Notes: generated by a model not told the origin, from the letters alone. Positions 27,753 to 37,754 are shown, counted from the first letter of the stretch. The stretch: DNA of 64,000 bases from CAWHHZ01 sp963829355 (GCA_963829355.1 CAWHHZ010000001.1:301923-365922); one strand, 5' to 3'. Translations and numbers: made by a program.

Positions 27753-28723
27753 GCCCGCTGATGCCGCTCGAGCTCGCGTGGCGCGGTGTGAACCGCATCC
27801 GCCGCACGATGTATCGCAAGGGTATGCTTCGCGCCAGGCGCCTTCCGCGGCCAGTCATCTCGATCGGAAACATTTCCGTCGGAGGCAGCGGGAAGACACC
27901 GGCGGTCATCCACGTCGCAAAGCTTCTCTCGTCCCGCGGGTGGCGTGTGGCCGTGCTCTCACGCGGGTACCGGCGCTCGGGCACTGACAGATTCGCCATC
28001 GTGAGCGGCGACGATGCCAGCCGCTTCGGCGACGAGCCGGTCCTGATCCGGCGTCACGTCACCGAAGGCGACGTCGTGGTCGGTGCCGACCGCTACGAAT
28101 CTGGCTCGTGGTATCTCACACAGCGCGACTGCGACGTATTTCTGCTCGATGACGGCTTCCAGCACCTCCAGCTCCATCGCGACGTCGACATCGTGATCGA
28201 CGACCCGCAGGCACCGCACCTCCGCGAGGGGCGAAGCGCGCTCACCGACGCCGACATTCTCCTCACCCGAACCAGCGACGGCACCCGCCGGTCCAGCTCG
28301 GCCTACACCCTCCAGATCGAGCCCACTGCCCTCGTTCTCGGAGGCGAACAGCACGGCCTCGGTATGTTCGTCGGGCAGAAAGTGCTCGCCTTCGCGGGTC
28401 TCGCGAACAACGACCGGTTCTTCAGCGTGATCGAGTCGCTCGGCGGCCATCTCGTCGGGCACGAATCGTTTCGCGACCACGCGACGTACGATGAGGAGCT
28501 CCTCGAACGGCTCAAGCGCCTCAAAGTGGAGATTGGTGCAGATCTGCTCGTGACGACCGAGAAGGACTGGGTGAAGTTCCCGACGCTCGACGTCGGAGTC
28601 CTCCTCGTCGAAGCGGTCGTGACGCCGATGGCCGAGTTCCACGAGAACCTGATCGAGCAGCTCGAGATCGCATGCCGCAGAACGGGACGCATCCCACCCA
28701 GTTTCGAGAGGACTCATGGCTGA
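27749..28723 (+). CDS. lpxK: Tetraacyldisaccharide 4'-kinase
   Basis: Protein of 324 residues. The P-loop GNISVGGSGKTP near residue 47 and the DDGFQHLQLHRD motif near 135 are diagnostic of LpxK, which phosphorylates the lipid A precursor at position 4'. It overlaps kdtA by four bases and the acyltransferase gene by eight. Confidence 0.95.
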   Translation: MSPLMPLELAWRGVNRIRRTMYRKGMLRARRLPRPVISIGNISVGGSGKTPAVIHVAKLLSSRGWRVAVLSRGYRRSGTDRFAIVSGDDASRFGDEPVLIRRHVTEGDVVVGADRYESGSWYLTQRDCDVFLLDDGFQHLQLHRDVDIVIDDPQAPHLREGRSALTDADILLTRTSDGTRRSSSAYTLQIEPTALVLGGEQHGLGMFVGQKVLAFAGLANNDRFFSVIESLGGHLVGHESFRDHATYDEELLERLKRLKVEIGADLLVTTEKDWVKFPTLDVGVLLVEAVVTPMAEFHENLIEQLEIACRRTGRIPPSFERTHG

Positions 28724-29645
28724 GCAGGCACCGCGGCGAAAGCGGAAGAAGAACCTGGTCCTTCAGTGGATCGAGTATGCGCTCTTCCGCACGATCCAGA
28801 CGTTTCTGCGCCTCCTCCCGAGCTCGCTCGTCCGAATCGTGGGAGAGGCACTCGGCCGCCTGCTGTTCCGTGTGGCACGCTCGCGGACGCGACTCGCGCT
28901 CGACAATATCGCTCGCAGCCTCCCCGAGATTAGCGCCGAGGAACGGGAGAAAGTGATCCGTCGCTGCTGGCAGCGGTTCAGCACCGAGACGCTCCGTTAC
29001 GCCAGAACGATCGGTGCTCCGGCCGCGGAGATTACACGGCAGAGCGAAGTGGTCGGATTCGAGCGGATGCAGCAGGCAATCGACCTCCACCGCGGCATCG
29101 TGCTCTACACCGCCCACTTTGGCGCATGGGAGTCAGCGATCGGATTGGTGGGACGGGTAGGAATCCCATTTGCCGTCGTCGCCAGACCGCTCGACAATGA
29201 GCTTCTCGAGAGACTGCTGACGCAGGCACGTAAACGGTTCGACGTCGAAATGGTGCCGAAGCGTAATGCGGCGCGCGCACTGATGCGCCGCCTCTCGAAA
29301 GGTGAAGGAGTCCTCGTGCTCCCCGATCAGGCGGTTCAGCCACGGGAAGGACTCCTCGTCCCCTTCCTCGGAAGGCCAGCGTGGACGACCGCTGCGCCCG
29401 CGCGCCTTGCATTGCGCTACGGCTCACCCATCATCGGAGCGTTCTGCTACCGGCGCGGCGACAAGGTGATCGCCGAGGTGACCGAACCGATCATGACACA
29501 CGATCTCGAAGAATCCGATGAGCTCGCCGAGCAGCTCACCCGCCGCATGAACGACGAGATCTCCGAACGCATCCGGCAATCCCCGGAGCTCTGGCTCTGG
29601 ATGCACGACAGGTGGAAGAGGGCGGGGGAAGTCGTTGGTCGCTAG
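28716..29645 (+). CDS. Lipid A biosynthesis acyltransferase (LpxL/HtrB family)
   Basis: Protein of 309 residues with an N-terminal hydrophobic stretch. The acyltransferase motif H-x4-D/E is seen as TAHFGAWE near residue 131, followed by LPDQAVQPREGLLVPFLGRPA near 208 and ELWLWMHDRWK near the C-terminus. It adds a secondary acyl chain to Kdo2-lipid A or a related precursor. Third gene of the kdtA operon. Confidence 0.92.
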   Translation: MAEQAPRRKRKKNLVLQWIEYALFRTIQTFLRLLPSSLVRIVGEALGRLLFRVARSRTRLALDNIARSLPEISAEEREKVIRRCWQRFSTETLRYARTIGAPAAEITRQSEVVGFERMQQAIDLHRGIVLYTAHFGAWESAIGLVGRVGIPFAVVARPLDNELLERLLTQARKRFDVEMVPKRNAARALMRRLSKGEGVLVLPDQAVQPREGLLVPFLGRPAWTTAAPARLALRYGSPIIGAFCYRRGDKVIAEVTEPIMTHDLEESDELAEQLTRRMNDEISERIRQSPELWLWMHDRWKRAGEVVGR

Positions 29646-30001
29646 TCGTTGGTATTTCTGCACCTGAGCGATATCGTCAGCGAGGCGAGCGGAGAGTGGT
29701 GCGGATGCAAGGCGCTGACGAAGAGTTCGGCCCCGCAGGCAGAGTCGACACTATGTACGAGGAGGCGAATCCGAGCGCAAGCGGAGCAGCCGCGCTGCGA
29801 CTATCCGTCGACTCGCAGCTCGAGAGCAGGTGCGCGATCGGCGAGCTAGTCCGTTACTTTTTGTGCTGCTCCGTTGAGCGACATGGGCTGTCATCCTGAG
29901 CCGCCGGATCCCGCGAAGCGGGAGTGAGGACGGTCGAAGGATCTCATACGGCCACTCGGAGACAGGACCAATCACAACGACCAACGACTGCCGACCAACG
30001 A
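29646..30001. other. Intergenic region without a gene
   Basis: It starts with GTCGTTGG words, continues with about 200 bases that contain no good reading frame and no tRNA-like fold, then a partial GTCATCCTGAGC element (29889-29947), and ends in ACGACCAACGACTGCCGACCAACGACT tandem words running into the MerR gene end. I see no RNA gene. Confidence 0.5.
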
Positions 30002-30361
30002 CTACCGACCGATAAGATCGAGCAGCTCCCGCAGCTCCTTCTTCGCCTCGCTGATCACGTCCCGCCGCTTCGCATCGACTTTGGGTGACGAGAACTCTTC
30101 CGGTTCATCGACGACTTTGCCGTTCTTCGTCTCCGACTCGAGCTTCTTCTTCGCGCCGGCGATGGTGAAGCCTTCCGAGTAGAGCAGCTCCTTGATCCGC
30201 AGGATGATGTCGATCTCGTCCTGCGTGTACATCCGCTGTCCGCCGCCCGACTTACCCGGCGCGAGCTGCTCGAACTCCGTCTCCCAGTACCGGAGCACGT
30301 ACGGCTGCACATCCGCCATCTTGCAGACGTCGCCGATCTTGTAGGTCTTCCTGCTCGCCAT
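30002..30361 (-). CDS. MerR-family transcriptional regulator
   Basis: Short regulator of 119 residues: winged helix-turn-helix YKIGDVCKMADVQPYVLRYWETEF (residues about 5-30) and RMYTQDEIDIILRIKELL, then a short charged C-terminus with no effector domain or cysteine sensor. Such minimal MerR proteins occur in many Gram-negative genomes with unknown signals. TATAAT (30370-30375, reverse strand) ends eight bases before the ATG and there is no Shine-Dalgarno, so the mRNA is probably leaderless. Confidence 0.9.
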   Translation of the reverse strand: MASRKTYKIGDVCKMADVQPYVLRYWETEFEQLAPGKSGGGQRMYTQDEIDIILRIKELLYSEGFTIAGAKKKLESETKNGKVVDEPEEFSSPKVDAKRRDVISEAKKELRELLDLIGR

Positions 30362-30369
30362 CGAAGGAG

Positions 30370-30375
30370 ATTATA
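30370..30375 (-). promoter_or_regulatory. -10 box of the MerR gene
   Basis: Perfect TATAAT on the reverse strand, eight bases before the start codon. Confidence 0.55.
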
Positions 30376-30445
30376 GGGGATGGTGGGTCGTTGGGTCATT
30401 GGCCGTTGGGCCGACGAGGCGCTTGACGCGGGAGCGGTTCGTCCC

Positions 30446-30549
30446 TGTCATTCCGATGGAGCGCCTCCGGCGCGACTGAGGAGTCTGGTTGGAGGGATAG
30501 GCGACCCTCGGACCACCGCCCAGATTCCTCGCTGCGCTCGGAATGACAG
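30446..30549. repeat. Intergenic inverted repeat, GTCATTCCGA family, copy 2
   Basis: Starts TGTCATTCCGATGGAGCGC and ends CTGCGCTCGGAATGACA, with AGGAGTCTGG opposed to CCAGATTCCT inside. Confidence 0.8.
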
Positions 30550-30582
30550 GCCGTTACTCGCAGTAACAATGACCCTGAAATC

Positions 30583-30653
30583 CCAATGACCCAACGACTC
30601 AACGACCCAATGACCCAACGACTCAATGACTCAATGACTCAATGACTCAACTC
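30583..30653. repeat. Tandem repeat, period seven (ATGACTC and related words)
   Basis: ACTCAATGACTCAATGACTCAATGACTCAAC follows CCCAACGACTC-type units. It touches the last codon of the peptidase gene at 30652. Confidence 0.75.
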
Positions 30654-33198
30654 AGTCCACGAACGACGGCGTATACATCACCGCGTTCAGAAAGAACGGC
30701 AGTGTTCCCTTCCAGAACAGCCGGTAGTGAGGCTCATCGGCGAACGTGATGATTCTGCCGCGTCCGACGCGTTCGGACGTCAGCCAGGCTGAGCCGGCGA
30801 TCTTCTCGACTGACTCGGGCCACGCGAGACCGGCGATCAGTGGCGTCTCCTTCTGAATGGTGACGATGTTCGCAGCGGCGTACGGAGCGAGCTCGAGTGC
30901 GACGCCCCCTTCGATCAGGACCGCCGGATCGCTCGCACCGATACCGAACGAGAGATGGTCCCGTCGACGCACGTCGGTCGCGAAGACGGCACCGGGAACG
31001 TAGTAGCCGGTATATCGCTTCTGCCCCGGTTCAGCATCTTCCTCCTCGTCTTCCCCGGCGCCCCGGACCTCCACTTCCGAAAGACTGTCTTCCCCTTCGC
31101 GCAGCGCCGCGGCAGCGCCCTTGATCGCCACGAGTGTTCCCCCTTTGCGAACCCACTCGCGTAGCGCCTCCGATTTCTCACCTCCGAACGCCCGGCCGTA
31201 ACCGCGGCCGTCGGGGAGGATGATCACCTTGTAATCGGAGAGGTCGACTCTGTTGAGAGAATCGAGATTCACGACCGTGTGCGGCATGTCGACCGTCACG
31301 TCGAGCGTGTACCACAGCGCGCCCATTGACGTAGGATCTGTTCCATCGCCGCCGACGAGGAGGATATGGGGATCGACGAACGGCTCGATGGCGCCGGAAC
31401 CGAGAGTGAGATCGCCGATCCAGCCGCGGTCGAGAGCAATCAGGTCCGCACCCGACTCTGCGACGATCTCCCGGAGTGTCTCGTCAAGCTTCTCCACATT
31501 CTTGTAGCGCAACACCGACAAGGTCCCCGGAGCGAACACGCGTCCGTCGACCCGAGCCTCCTCGGAGATGATTCCGAAGCGCACCCCCGCGCGGTTCAAC
31601 GCGGCGGCGGCTCTGTAGACGGCCGGATCGAGGCCATCGATGAGCCAGCCGTAGGAGCCGCTCTCGAACGATCCGCCCTGGTCGGCTCTCGTCGCACTGA
31701 GCCTCGTGGACGGAACACTTCCGGTCGTCTGCCATGTCTCGACGTCGAACGCCAGAGGAATCGACCAGCCCGTCAGATCGTAGAACTCGACGTACTCGTC
31801 GGCGTCCACGAGCTCTCGCTGCTCGTCGACGAACTCCGGAGGGAGGACGGGATTCTGTTCCAGTACGGCTTTGGCGAACGCTCCGAGGGGTTGCGCAGTG
31901 CTCACGACGGCGGTACCCGAGGGGAAGTTGTGCACAGCCTGTTCGCCACTTCCGATCTTCGTCGCTCTCATACTGACCGGCTCGCTCAGGAACGAGACCT
32001 CCATTCCCTGGATCTGGAGCAGATCGATTGCATCATCGAACGCGACACCACCCGGGAGAAGCAGGAAGCTCTTCGGATTCTCCATCGCCGTGCCCGCGAC
32101 CGCCCAGGTGTGCATCAGCAGCTCCTGGTGATTCGCGGCCGCCGTCTTCACCGTATTGATGGCGGCGACGGAGTGTTGCTCGATCCGCTCGGCCAGCGTC
32201 CACAGCGTGCCGTCCTCTCTCTCGACCGCCAGGCCCCCACGCCCACCGCCGGCCACTTCGAACGTCATTCCGATCGCGCCGCGGAGACTCGGCCACGAAT
32301 CACCGTAGCCCGGGTAGAAGAGATCGAAGCTCTCACGAACGAAGAACGGCCAGCCGCGCTCCGAGAACTCGGCAGCGTTCGCTCTTCCAAAAGTCTCGAG
32401 CCACGCGGTGACGTCCGGATCGATGTTCTGGTTCGTCGGCGACGTGTTGGGAGGAAAGAAGTACGTTGAGTTGTAGCCCATCTCGTGGAGATCGACGACG
32501 ACCTGAGGATGCCATGCTTGAAACACATTGATCCTGCCCCGGGTCTCCGGCTGTGTCGCCCACGCCCAGTCGCGATTCATGTCGACGAGGTAATGATTGT
32601 AACGGCCGCCCGGCCATGGCTCATCGTGCTCGACCGCTTCCGGGCCCGGGTTCGGTTTGGTCCCGAGCTTCTGCCGGAACCAGTTGACGTAGCGCTCGCG
32701 TCCATCCGGGTTCTCCAGCGGATCGATGAGCACGATCACGTTCTCGCGGACAGCCTCAGCCTCGGGCGAGAGAAGCCAGTGTGCCGTGACCATCGCCGCT
32801 TCCGCCGATGAGGACTCGTTGCCGTGAACGCCGAATGCCAGCCACACCACCGTCGGGATCGAGCGTGAGATTTCTTCGGCTTCCGCGGCTGTCGTCCGGC
32901 GGGGATCGGAGAGACGATCGAGTTGCTGACGGACCTCCTCGAGTCTTACGAGATTGTCGGGACTCGCGATCACAGCCAGCGTGAGCGGCCGCCCTTCCCA
33001 CGTCTCACCATACGTCTGCAGCTCCAGCATCCCGGACTCTTCCTGCAGCAACTCGAAGTAATCGACGATCCGGTGGTACGGCGTAAACCGCTCACCCGCG
33101 TCGTACCCGAGATACTCCCACGGCGTCGGCACCTGCGCCGCGATCGGCAATGCAACGAGAATCGTGAGTACGGCTGCGACGATGGCGCGACGTGTCAT
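30652..33198 (-). CDS. Secreted M14-family zinc carboxypeptidase
   Basis: Protein of 848 residues with a signal peptide (cleavage near IAAQVP). The M14 domain spans about 45-360: zinc ligands in VHGNESSS (H-x2-E, near 125) and the third His in VDLHEMGYNS near 236, with FEVAGGGRGG near 315. The long C-terminal part (about 380-848) includes a class I glutamine-amidotransferase-like segment (KVIILPDGRGYGRAFGGEKSEALREWVRKGGTLVAIKG) without a clear catalytic Cys. Related proteins in Acidobacteriota and Bacteroidota are exported peptidases. AAGGAG lies just before the ATG at 33198, so unlike many neighbours it has a ribosome site. Confidence 0.92.
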   Translation of the reverse strand: MTRRAIVAAVLTILVALPIAAQVPTPWEYLGYDAGERFTPYHRIVDYFELLQEESGMLELQTYGETWEGRPLTLAVIASPDNLVRLEEVRQQLDRLSDPRRTTAAEAEEISRSIPTVVWLAFGVHGNESSSAEAAMVTAHWLLSPEAEAVRENVIVLIDPLENPDGRERYVNWFRQKLGTKPNPGPEAVEHDEPWPGGRYNHYLVDMNRDWAWATQPETRGRINVFQAWHPQVVVDLHEMGYNSTYFFPPNTSPTNQNIDPDVTAWLETFGRANAAEFSERGWPFFVRESFDLFYPGYGDSWPSLRGAIGMTFEVAGGGRGGLAVEREDGTLWTLAERIEQHSVAAINTVKTAAANHQELLMHTWAVAGTAMENPKSFLLLPGGVAFDDAIDLLQIQGMEVSFLSEPVSMRATKIGSGEQAVHNFPSGTAVVSTAQPLGAFAKAVLEQNPVLPPEFVDEQRELVDADEYVEFYDLTGWSIPLAFDVETWQTTGSVPSTRLSATRADQGGSFESGSYGWLIDGLDPAVYRAAAALNRAGVRFGIISEEARVDGRVFAPGTLSVLRYKNVEKLDETLREIVAESGADLIALDRGWIGDLTLGSGAIEPFVDPHILLVGGDGTDPTSMGALWYTLDVTVDMPHTVVNLDSLNRVDLSDYKVIILPDGRGYGRAFGGEKSEALREWVRKGGTLVAIKGAAAALREGEDSLSEVEVRGAGEDEEEDAEPGQKRYTGYYVPGAVFATDVRRRDHLSFGIGASDPAVLIEGGVALELAPYAAANIVTIQKETPLIAGLAWPESVEKIAGSAWLTSERVGRGRIITFADEPHYRLFWKGTLPFFLNAVMYTPSFVD

Positions 33199-33324
33199 GC
33201 AGAATCTCCTTCAGCCGCACATGATAACGGAGTGGAGCGTGGCGGGCTGGCCGGTATGCGGATTTGGTGAGGTGAAACGTGCGAAGTTATAAGTGAAAAG
33301 GGGGGCAGCAAGGTTCGACGTCAC

Positions 33325-33490
33325 GTCACCCTGAGCGGGTGGGCGGGCGGGAAAGCGAAGGGCCTCGCCATCCCATTGCAACGACACCAGAACGAAGCTA
33401 CACGAGCGGCACCGGAAACAATACTCATGGACGGGTGCCCGTCATGGCGAGATCCCTCGCATCCCCACCCGCCCACCCGCTCGGGATGAC
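33325..33490. repeat. GC-rich inverted-repeat element, copy 4
   Basis: Starts GTCACCCTGAGCGGGTGGGCGGGCGGG and ends CCCACCCGCTCGGGATGAC. GGCCTCGCCATCC and GTCATGGCGAGATCC also oppose each other. The rest of the 350-base gap holds TTTTCACTTTGCAC-type tandem words near 33530. Confidence 0.8.
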
Positions 33491-33548
33491 AGGAGCCGAC
33501 ATTCACCCTTCACAACGCGCGCAGATCACTTCTTCTACTTCGCACTTT

Positions 33549-36218
33549 TCACTTTGCACGTTTCACTTCTTTCCGCACGTGAATGCCCAATTCCTTGATC
33601 TGATACGAGAGCGCCTGTCTCGTCATACCGAGGGTTTTGGCGGCGCGGCTCTGGTTGCCTCCGGCTTCGAGGAGGGACTGCTCGATCATCTGGCGGCGGA
33701 ACTGGGCGAGCTCCTCGTAGAAGTTGCCTCGCTTCGAGGCTCGTGCGGTAGCGTTGCGAACGCGCTGAGGGAGATGATCGATCGTGATGAGCGGAGCGTC
33801 ACCGGCGAGTGAGAACGCCCAGCTCACGACATTCTGCAGATCGCGGACGTTGCCCTCCCACTGGTATCCGAGAAGGAGAGACTCGACATCGTCGGTGAAT
33901 CCCGTCGGACCTGCTTTGGCCGCACGTTGCGCGTCCGCGAGAAACTTCCGGGCGAGCAGCAGGACATCGTTGCCACGGCGGCGGAGCGGGGGCAGAGGGA
34001 TCTCGATCCCCTTGATCCGATAATAGAGATCCTGCCGGAACCGGCCTTCGTCGACTTCCTTCTCCAGCTTGCGGTTGGTCGCGGCGATGATCCGGACGTC
34101 GGCCGTGCGAGTTTCAGTCTCGCCCACGCGTCGGAACTCTCCCTCCTGGAGAAATCGCAGCAGCTTCGCCTGGGCGGGGAGCGGCAGCTCGCCGATCTCG
34201 TCAAGGAAGAGCGTCCCCCCGTCGCTCGCTTCGATCAGTCCGACCCGGTCACGATCGGCACCCGTGAATGCGCCGCGGACATGACCGAAGAGCTCGCTCT
34301 CGACGAGGTTCTCCGGCAGTGCTCCACAGTTCACGGGCGTAAAGGGATGCGAGCGACGTGGGGACCTGCGATGGATGGCGCGGGCAACGAGCTCCTTCCC
34401 GGTTCCCGTCTCTCCCTCGATCGTGACGGCGAGCTCGCTCCGGGCCGCAAACGGCAGCGGCCGCAGCGCCTCACGGAGCGCGGCCGACTCGCCGATGATC
34501 CCATCCTCGGAGGCGGGAACATCGTCCCGCACCGTGCTCGACATCTGCTCGTTCAGGCGGACGAGATTGCGATGCTCCCACTTCACCCGCCACAGATCAG
34601 CGAGCGCCTCTCGCAGATCACCGCTCCACTCGATCTCGCCCTGCAGCCAGAGCAGACCGGAATCTCCGATCCGCAGGACGTCATCATCCACGGCGATGAC
34701 TTCGAGCTGGTTCGAGTCGCAGTGAGGAAGGGAACCGTACTGCCGCCAGACACCGAGCCGGTTTCGCACGGCAAAACGCCAATCGACTCCGGCGATGGGC
34801 AACTCCGGCGGCGGCATGTCGCTCTTCGCGAGCGCAACCAGAAGGCGCTGTGCCGCCGGCTCCCGCTCCATCTTCCTGTCGATCCCAGCCTCCTCGCAGA
34901 GACGCGCGAGCGAATCCTCGAAGAGAGTCGAGCCGAGACGTCGCTGGAGAGCGTCGAGTGAACGGATCAGTCTCAGCCGCTCACCCGGATTCGAGGGCTC
35001 CGGAATCTCCGTACCCGATCCGTTGATTGCGGCCTGCTCCAGATCGTGGAGTTTGCGGGAGAACGGATCGAGCTCTGCGTCTTCTCCGCCGCGCACGCGG
35101 ATCAGCATGCTGCGTCGCAAGAGCTCAGCACAGCCGGTGCGGCCGTCGACGCGCGGCATCGGAAGCGATCCCTCGATCCAGTCGAGCTCGTCGAGAATCA
35201 GCCTCGCCGCGTAACGGATCTCGGATGAATCGCACGGCTCGACACGCGTGGCGGCGCGGCGGGCCTCCGAGTAGTCGAGTCTGCCGAGCGCGAGCTGTGC
35301 CCGGATCAACTCCAGCTCGCGCGTTCTTCGCTCGTCGTGGGTCTCTTCGTAGAAGCTCTCCAGCTTCCTCAGCAGCGCTTCGGCTTCCCGCCAACGTCCT
35401 TCATCCGCACTCAGATATGCGAGCGTGTAGAGAACGCCGCCACCGGCCCGGTCTCCTTCGGTCTCCTCGATGAGCTGCAGCGCCTGGCGCGCGGCGGTCG
35501 CGGCATCCTGCCACTCTCCCGCCATGAAGTGAGCGAAAACGAGATCGACACTGGCGTCGATCCGCTCGAACAGATCGGGCGCAGACTCGATCGCTCGAAC
35601 GGCCTTGTCTGCCGCGATCTCGTACTCGCCTCGAGACAGAGCCTGATACGCATCGAACCGGGCGACGAGCCAGGGATGGTCGGACTCTGCTGCGCGCTTC
35701 CACACGGTCTTCGGCTTTCGATCCCCGTCGATCGCGAGAACCGCCCGCTCGAAGTCGAGACGGATGCGTTCGGAGGGAGTGGACGAAAGGGATGCAGCCT
35801 CCTCGAAGGCTTCGCCTGCCATCTCGAGCCGTCCTTCGAGCCGGTGCAACACACCTGTCAGCAGGTTGGACGTGAACGAAGGTTCCGTCTCCTTCAGAAA
35901 CTCGAGGGCCTCGCCGTAGCGCCCCAACCGCCGGCAGCTTCGCGCCGCCACCAGCCGCGCCCGCGATGTTGCGATCCCCTCGACGAGATCGAGGGCGGAA
36001 CGGTAGGCGCCACGCCTGCAGAGAATCTCCGCTTCCAGAGTGGCGAGCAGCTCGTGGTCCCGCAGCTCGGCGGCGCGAAAGGAGGCATCCCGCAACTCCT
36101 CGACCGCAGATGCTTCGTCGATCCTTCCCGTCTGCGAGCGCACTCTCGAGCGTTCGAAGCGCACCGTCGCGATCGTCGATCCGAAGCTCGAGCCGCCAAC
36201 GGGAGAGCGGAGCGTCAT
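33549..36218 (-). CDS. Sigma-54-dependent transcriptional activator with TPR-like sensor region
   Basis: Frame of 889 residues. Helical TPR-like repeats run from about 25 to 430. The AAA+ sigma-54 interaction domain follows with Walker A GETGTGKE near residue 603, GAFTGA near 648 (contacts sigma-54), GGTLFLDEIGELP as Walker B near 668 and PPLRRRGNDVLLL. The C-terminal Fis-type helix-turn-helix is SLLEAGGNQSRAAKTLGMTR near 865. It activates unknown sigma-54 promoters. The first 20 residues of this frame look unnatural. The preceding 1.35 kb encodes more of the same protein in shifted frames, so the true gene probably starts at 37565. Confidence 0.9.
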   Translation of the reverse strand: MTLRSPVGGSSFGSTIATVRFERSRVRSQTGRIDEASAVEELRDASFRAAELRDHELLATLEAEILCRRGAYRSALDLVEGIATSRARLVAARSCRRLGRYGEALEFLKETEPSFTSNLLTGVLHRLEGRLEMAGEAFEEAASLSSTPSERIRLDFERAVLAIDGDRKPKTVWKRAAESDHPWLVARFDAYQALSRGEYEIAADKAVRAIESAPDLFERIDASVDLVFAHFMAGEWQDAATAARQALQLIEETEGDRAGGGVLYTLAYLSADEGRWREAEALLRKLESFYEETHDERRTRELELIRAQLALGRLDYSEARRAATRVEPCDSSEIRYAARLILDELDWIEGSLPMPRVDGRTGCAELLRRSMLIRVRGGEDAELDPFSRKLHDLEQAAINGSGTEIPEPSNPGERLRLIRSLDALQRRLGSTLFEDSLARLCEEAGIDRKMEREPAAQRLLVALAKSDMPPPELPIAGVDWRFAVRNRLGVWRQYGSLPHCDSNQLEVIAVDDDVLRIGDSGLLWLQGEIEWSGDLREALADLWRVKWEHRNLVRLNEQMSSTVRDDVPASEDGIIGESAALREALRPLPFAARSELAVTIEGETGTGKELVARAIHRRSPRRSHPFTPVNCGALPENLVESELFGHVRGAFTGADRDRVGLIEASDGGTLFLDEIGELPLPAQAKLLRFLQEGEFRRVGETETRTADVRIIAATNRKLEKEVDEGRFRQDLYYRIKGIEIPLPPLRRRGNDVLLLARKFLADAQRAAKAGPTGFTDDVESLLLGYQWEGNVRDLQNVVSWAFSLAGDAPLITIDHLPQRVRNATARASKRGNFYEELAQFRRQMIEQSLLEAGGNQSRAAKTLGMTRQALSYQIKELGIHVRKEVKRAK

Positions 36219-37565
36219 CGCCGATCAGCTCGAGCGCGGAGGTCGACGAGCGACTCGATCATCTCGTGGGAGAGATGACGCTGAAGCTGCCGGCAGATCT
36301 CGTCCGATTCGAAAATGAATCTTCCGTTCGAGATGACGCCTACACCGGGACGCCCCAACTCCACCGGGCTGACCAGGGCGCCGATTGCCCGAAAGGAAAC
36401 GCGTGGCAAGCTCCAGATCCACCTCACGTCCGAGGAGCGAGAGCGCGCCCAGAAATGACCGAGCCGGCTCACCGAGCGAGGCTGTGGGATCGTCAGCCCG
36501 ACGAAGACGGGAACCGTACCGAAACGCAGATAGGACTCGTATGCGTCCGAGGCGCAGAACTGCTCCAGTTCGCGCGCGAGCGTGATTCTCGTCGCATTCC
36601 GAAAAGCTCGACAGAAGCGCCCGCATCGACTCGGCGGAAGGGGAGACCACGAAGAGGCGGCTGCGGCGCATCCACGACCGGTAATGGTCTCGCGTGAGAG
36701 TGCGTCGTCCGCAAAAGTGATCTGCCGTCCCTCGTCGATCAGTCTCGCCACGACCGTGCGACTGAATGGGTCGAGCCGCTCTGCCTGCTCGACGATGACC
36801 AGCGCGCTCTTCATCTCGAGCAGTGTCTCGACGACAGGCTCTGCATCATCGAAGCTGAGCGCCGGCTAGATAGAGCATGCAGCGAAGCGAGGCCGCTTCC
36901 ACGAAGGAGCGGGTTCGCGGCTGGTCCGCCGATGCTGATGAGAGCGACGGCCGGACAGGCGAGCGACGTTGCGGAGCGCAACGAACGCGTCGTCGCTGCG
37001 CGTGAGCGCAGGTCCGCCGAGCAGCCGGTCGAGCTCCTCGGCGCCGGGACTGACTATTGCGCCGGATGCTGCACGTCCAACGGCGCTCAGATCCGCCGCG
37101 GTTCCTTCAGCGAGTCGGACGCGTGCTTCTGAGTACACATGGTCCGCGCGTCCCCATGGCCGTGAAAGCGCCGCGAGATCATCGACTCCGAGGAAGCGGG
37201 CGAACCGTACCGCATGGTCGAATGGTGTTGCTCCCGACCAGTCGCTGTCGGCTCTTCGCAGCGATCCGCAGGAGCCGGACATCACTCCCGCGCGTCTTGA
37301 CGACGGTCCACTCGGACGCGTCAAACGCACCATCGACGAGACCAGCAAACGCGAGAAACGCCTGGTGGGCGGCGAACTGCGCGACGAGACTCAGCCGGTG
37401 ACGCTCACCCCATGATCGCTCGAGCGTGACGCACGTCTTCGGTTCGACGGCAGGGCCGTTCCATGCGAAGGATTCGTGAACCGAGCAGGCGAGACGTGCC
37501 AGTGGCCACCCGAACTGCTCCCCCGAATCGCCGATCGAGCCACGCTCGGCAGTGGGAGACGTCAT
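36215..37565 (-). pseudogene. N-terminal part of the sigma-54 activator, multiple frameshifts
   Basis: Reverse-strand coding text continues upstream of 36218 in changing frames. From 37565 it reads HESFAWNGPAVEPKTCVTLE and on to AFDASEWTVVKTRG. The next piece, ending near 36960, is FDHAVRFARFLGVDDLAALSRPW to AFVALRNVARL, followed by ALISIGGPAANP, SFVEAASLRCMLYLAGAQ and FDDAEPVVETLLEMKSALVIVEQAERLD, which resembles a STAND-type NTPase Walker B. At least six frame changes are needed before joining the 889-residue frame. The putative P-loop position (GGPAANP) lacks the usual GKT/S. Together with the downstream frame this would be a protein of about 1330 residues. Broken gene or sequence errors; see the findings. 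Confidence 0.65.
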
Positions 37566-37640
37566 GTGGTTGTCCTGTCAGATGTGGAGTGGCGGGGAGT
37601 TTAGCATGGAGCGGGGGAGTCCGGAGTCCGAGGTCCCGGT

Positions 37641-37722
37641 GGTCGTCTGGGTCATTAAGTCATTGGTCATTGGTCGTTGGTCGTTGGTCGTTGGTTGTTG
37701 TTGTTGGTTGTTGGTTGTAGAG
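37641..37722. repeat. Tandem repeat, period seven (GTCATTG/GTCGTTG/GTTGTTG)
   Basis: AAGTCATTGGTCATTGG passes into three GTCGTTG units and then GTTGTTG units. It lies just upstream of the palindromic element at 37755. Confidence 0.78.
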
Positions 37723-37754
37723 CGAGGTTATTCAGTCGTGGCGTCGTGGCGTCA

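Noticed and set aside
29646..29888. tRNA or other structured RNA gene
   Set aside because: No acceptor stem, anticodon loop or T-loop consensus could be found; the stretch has no recognisable fold.
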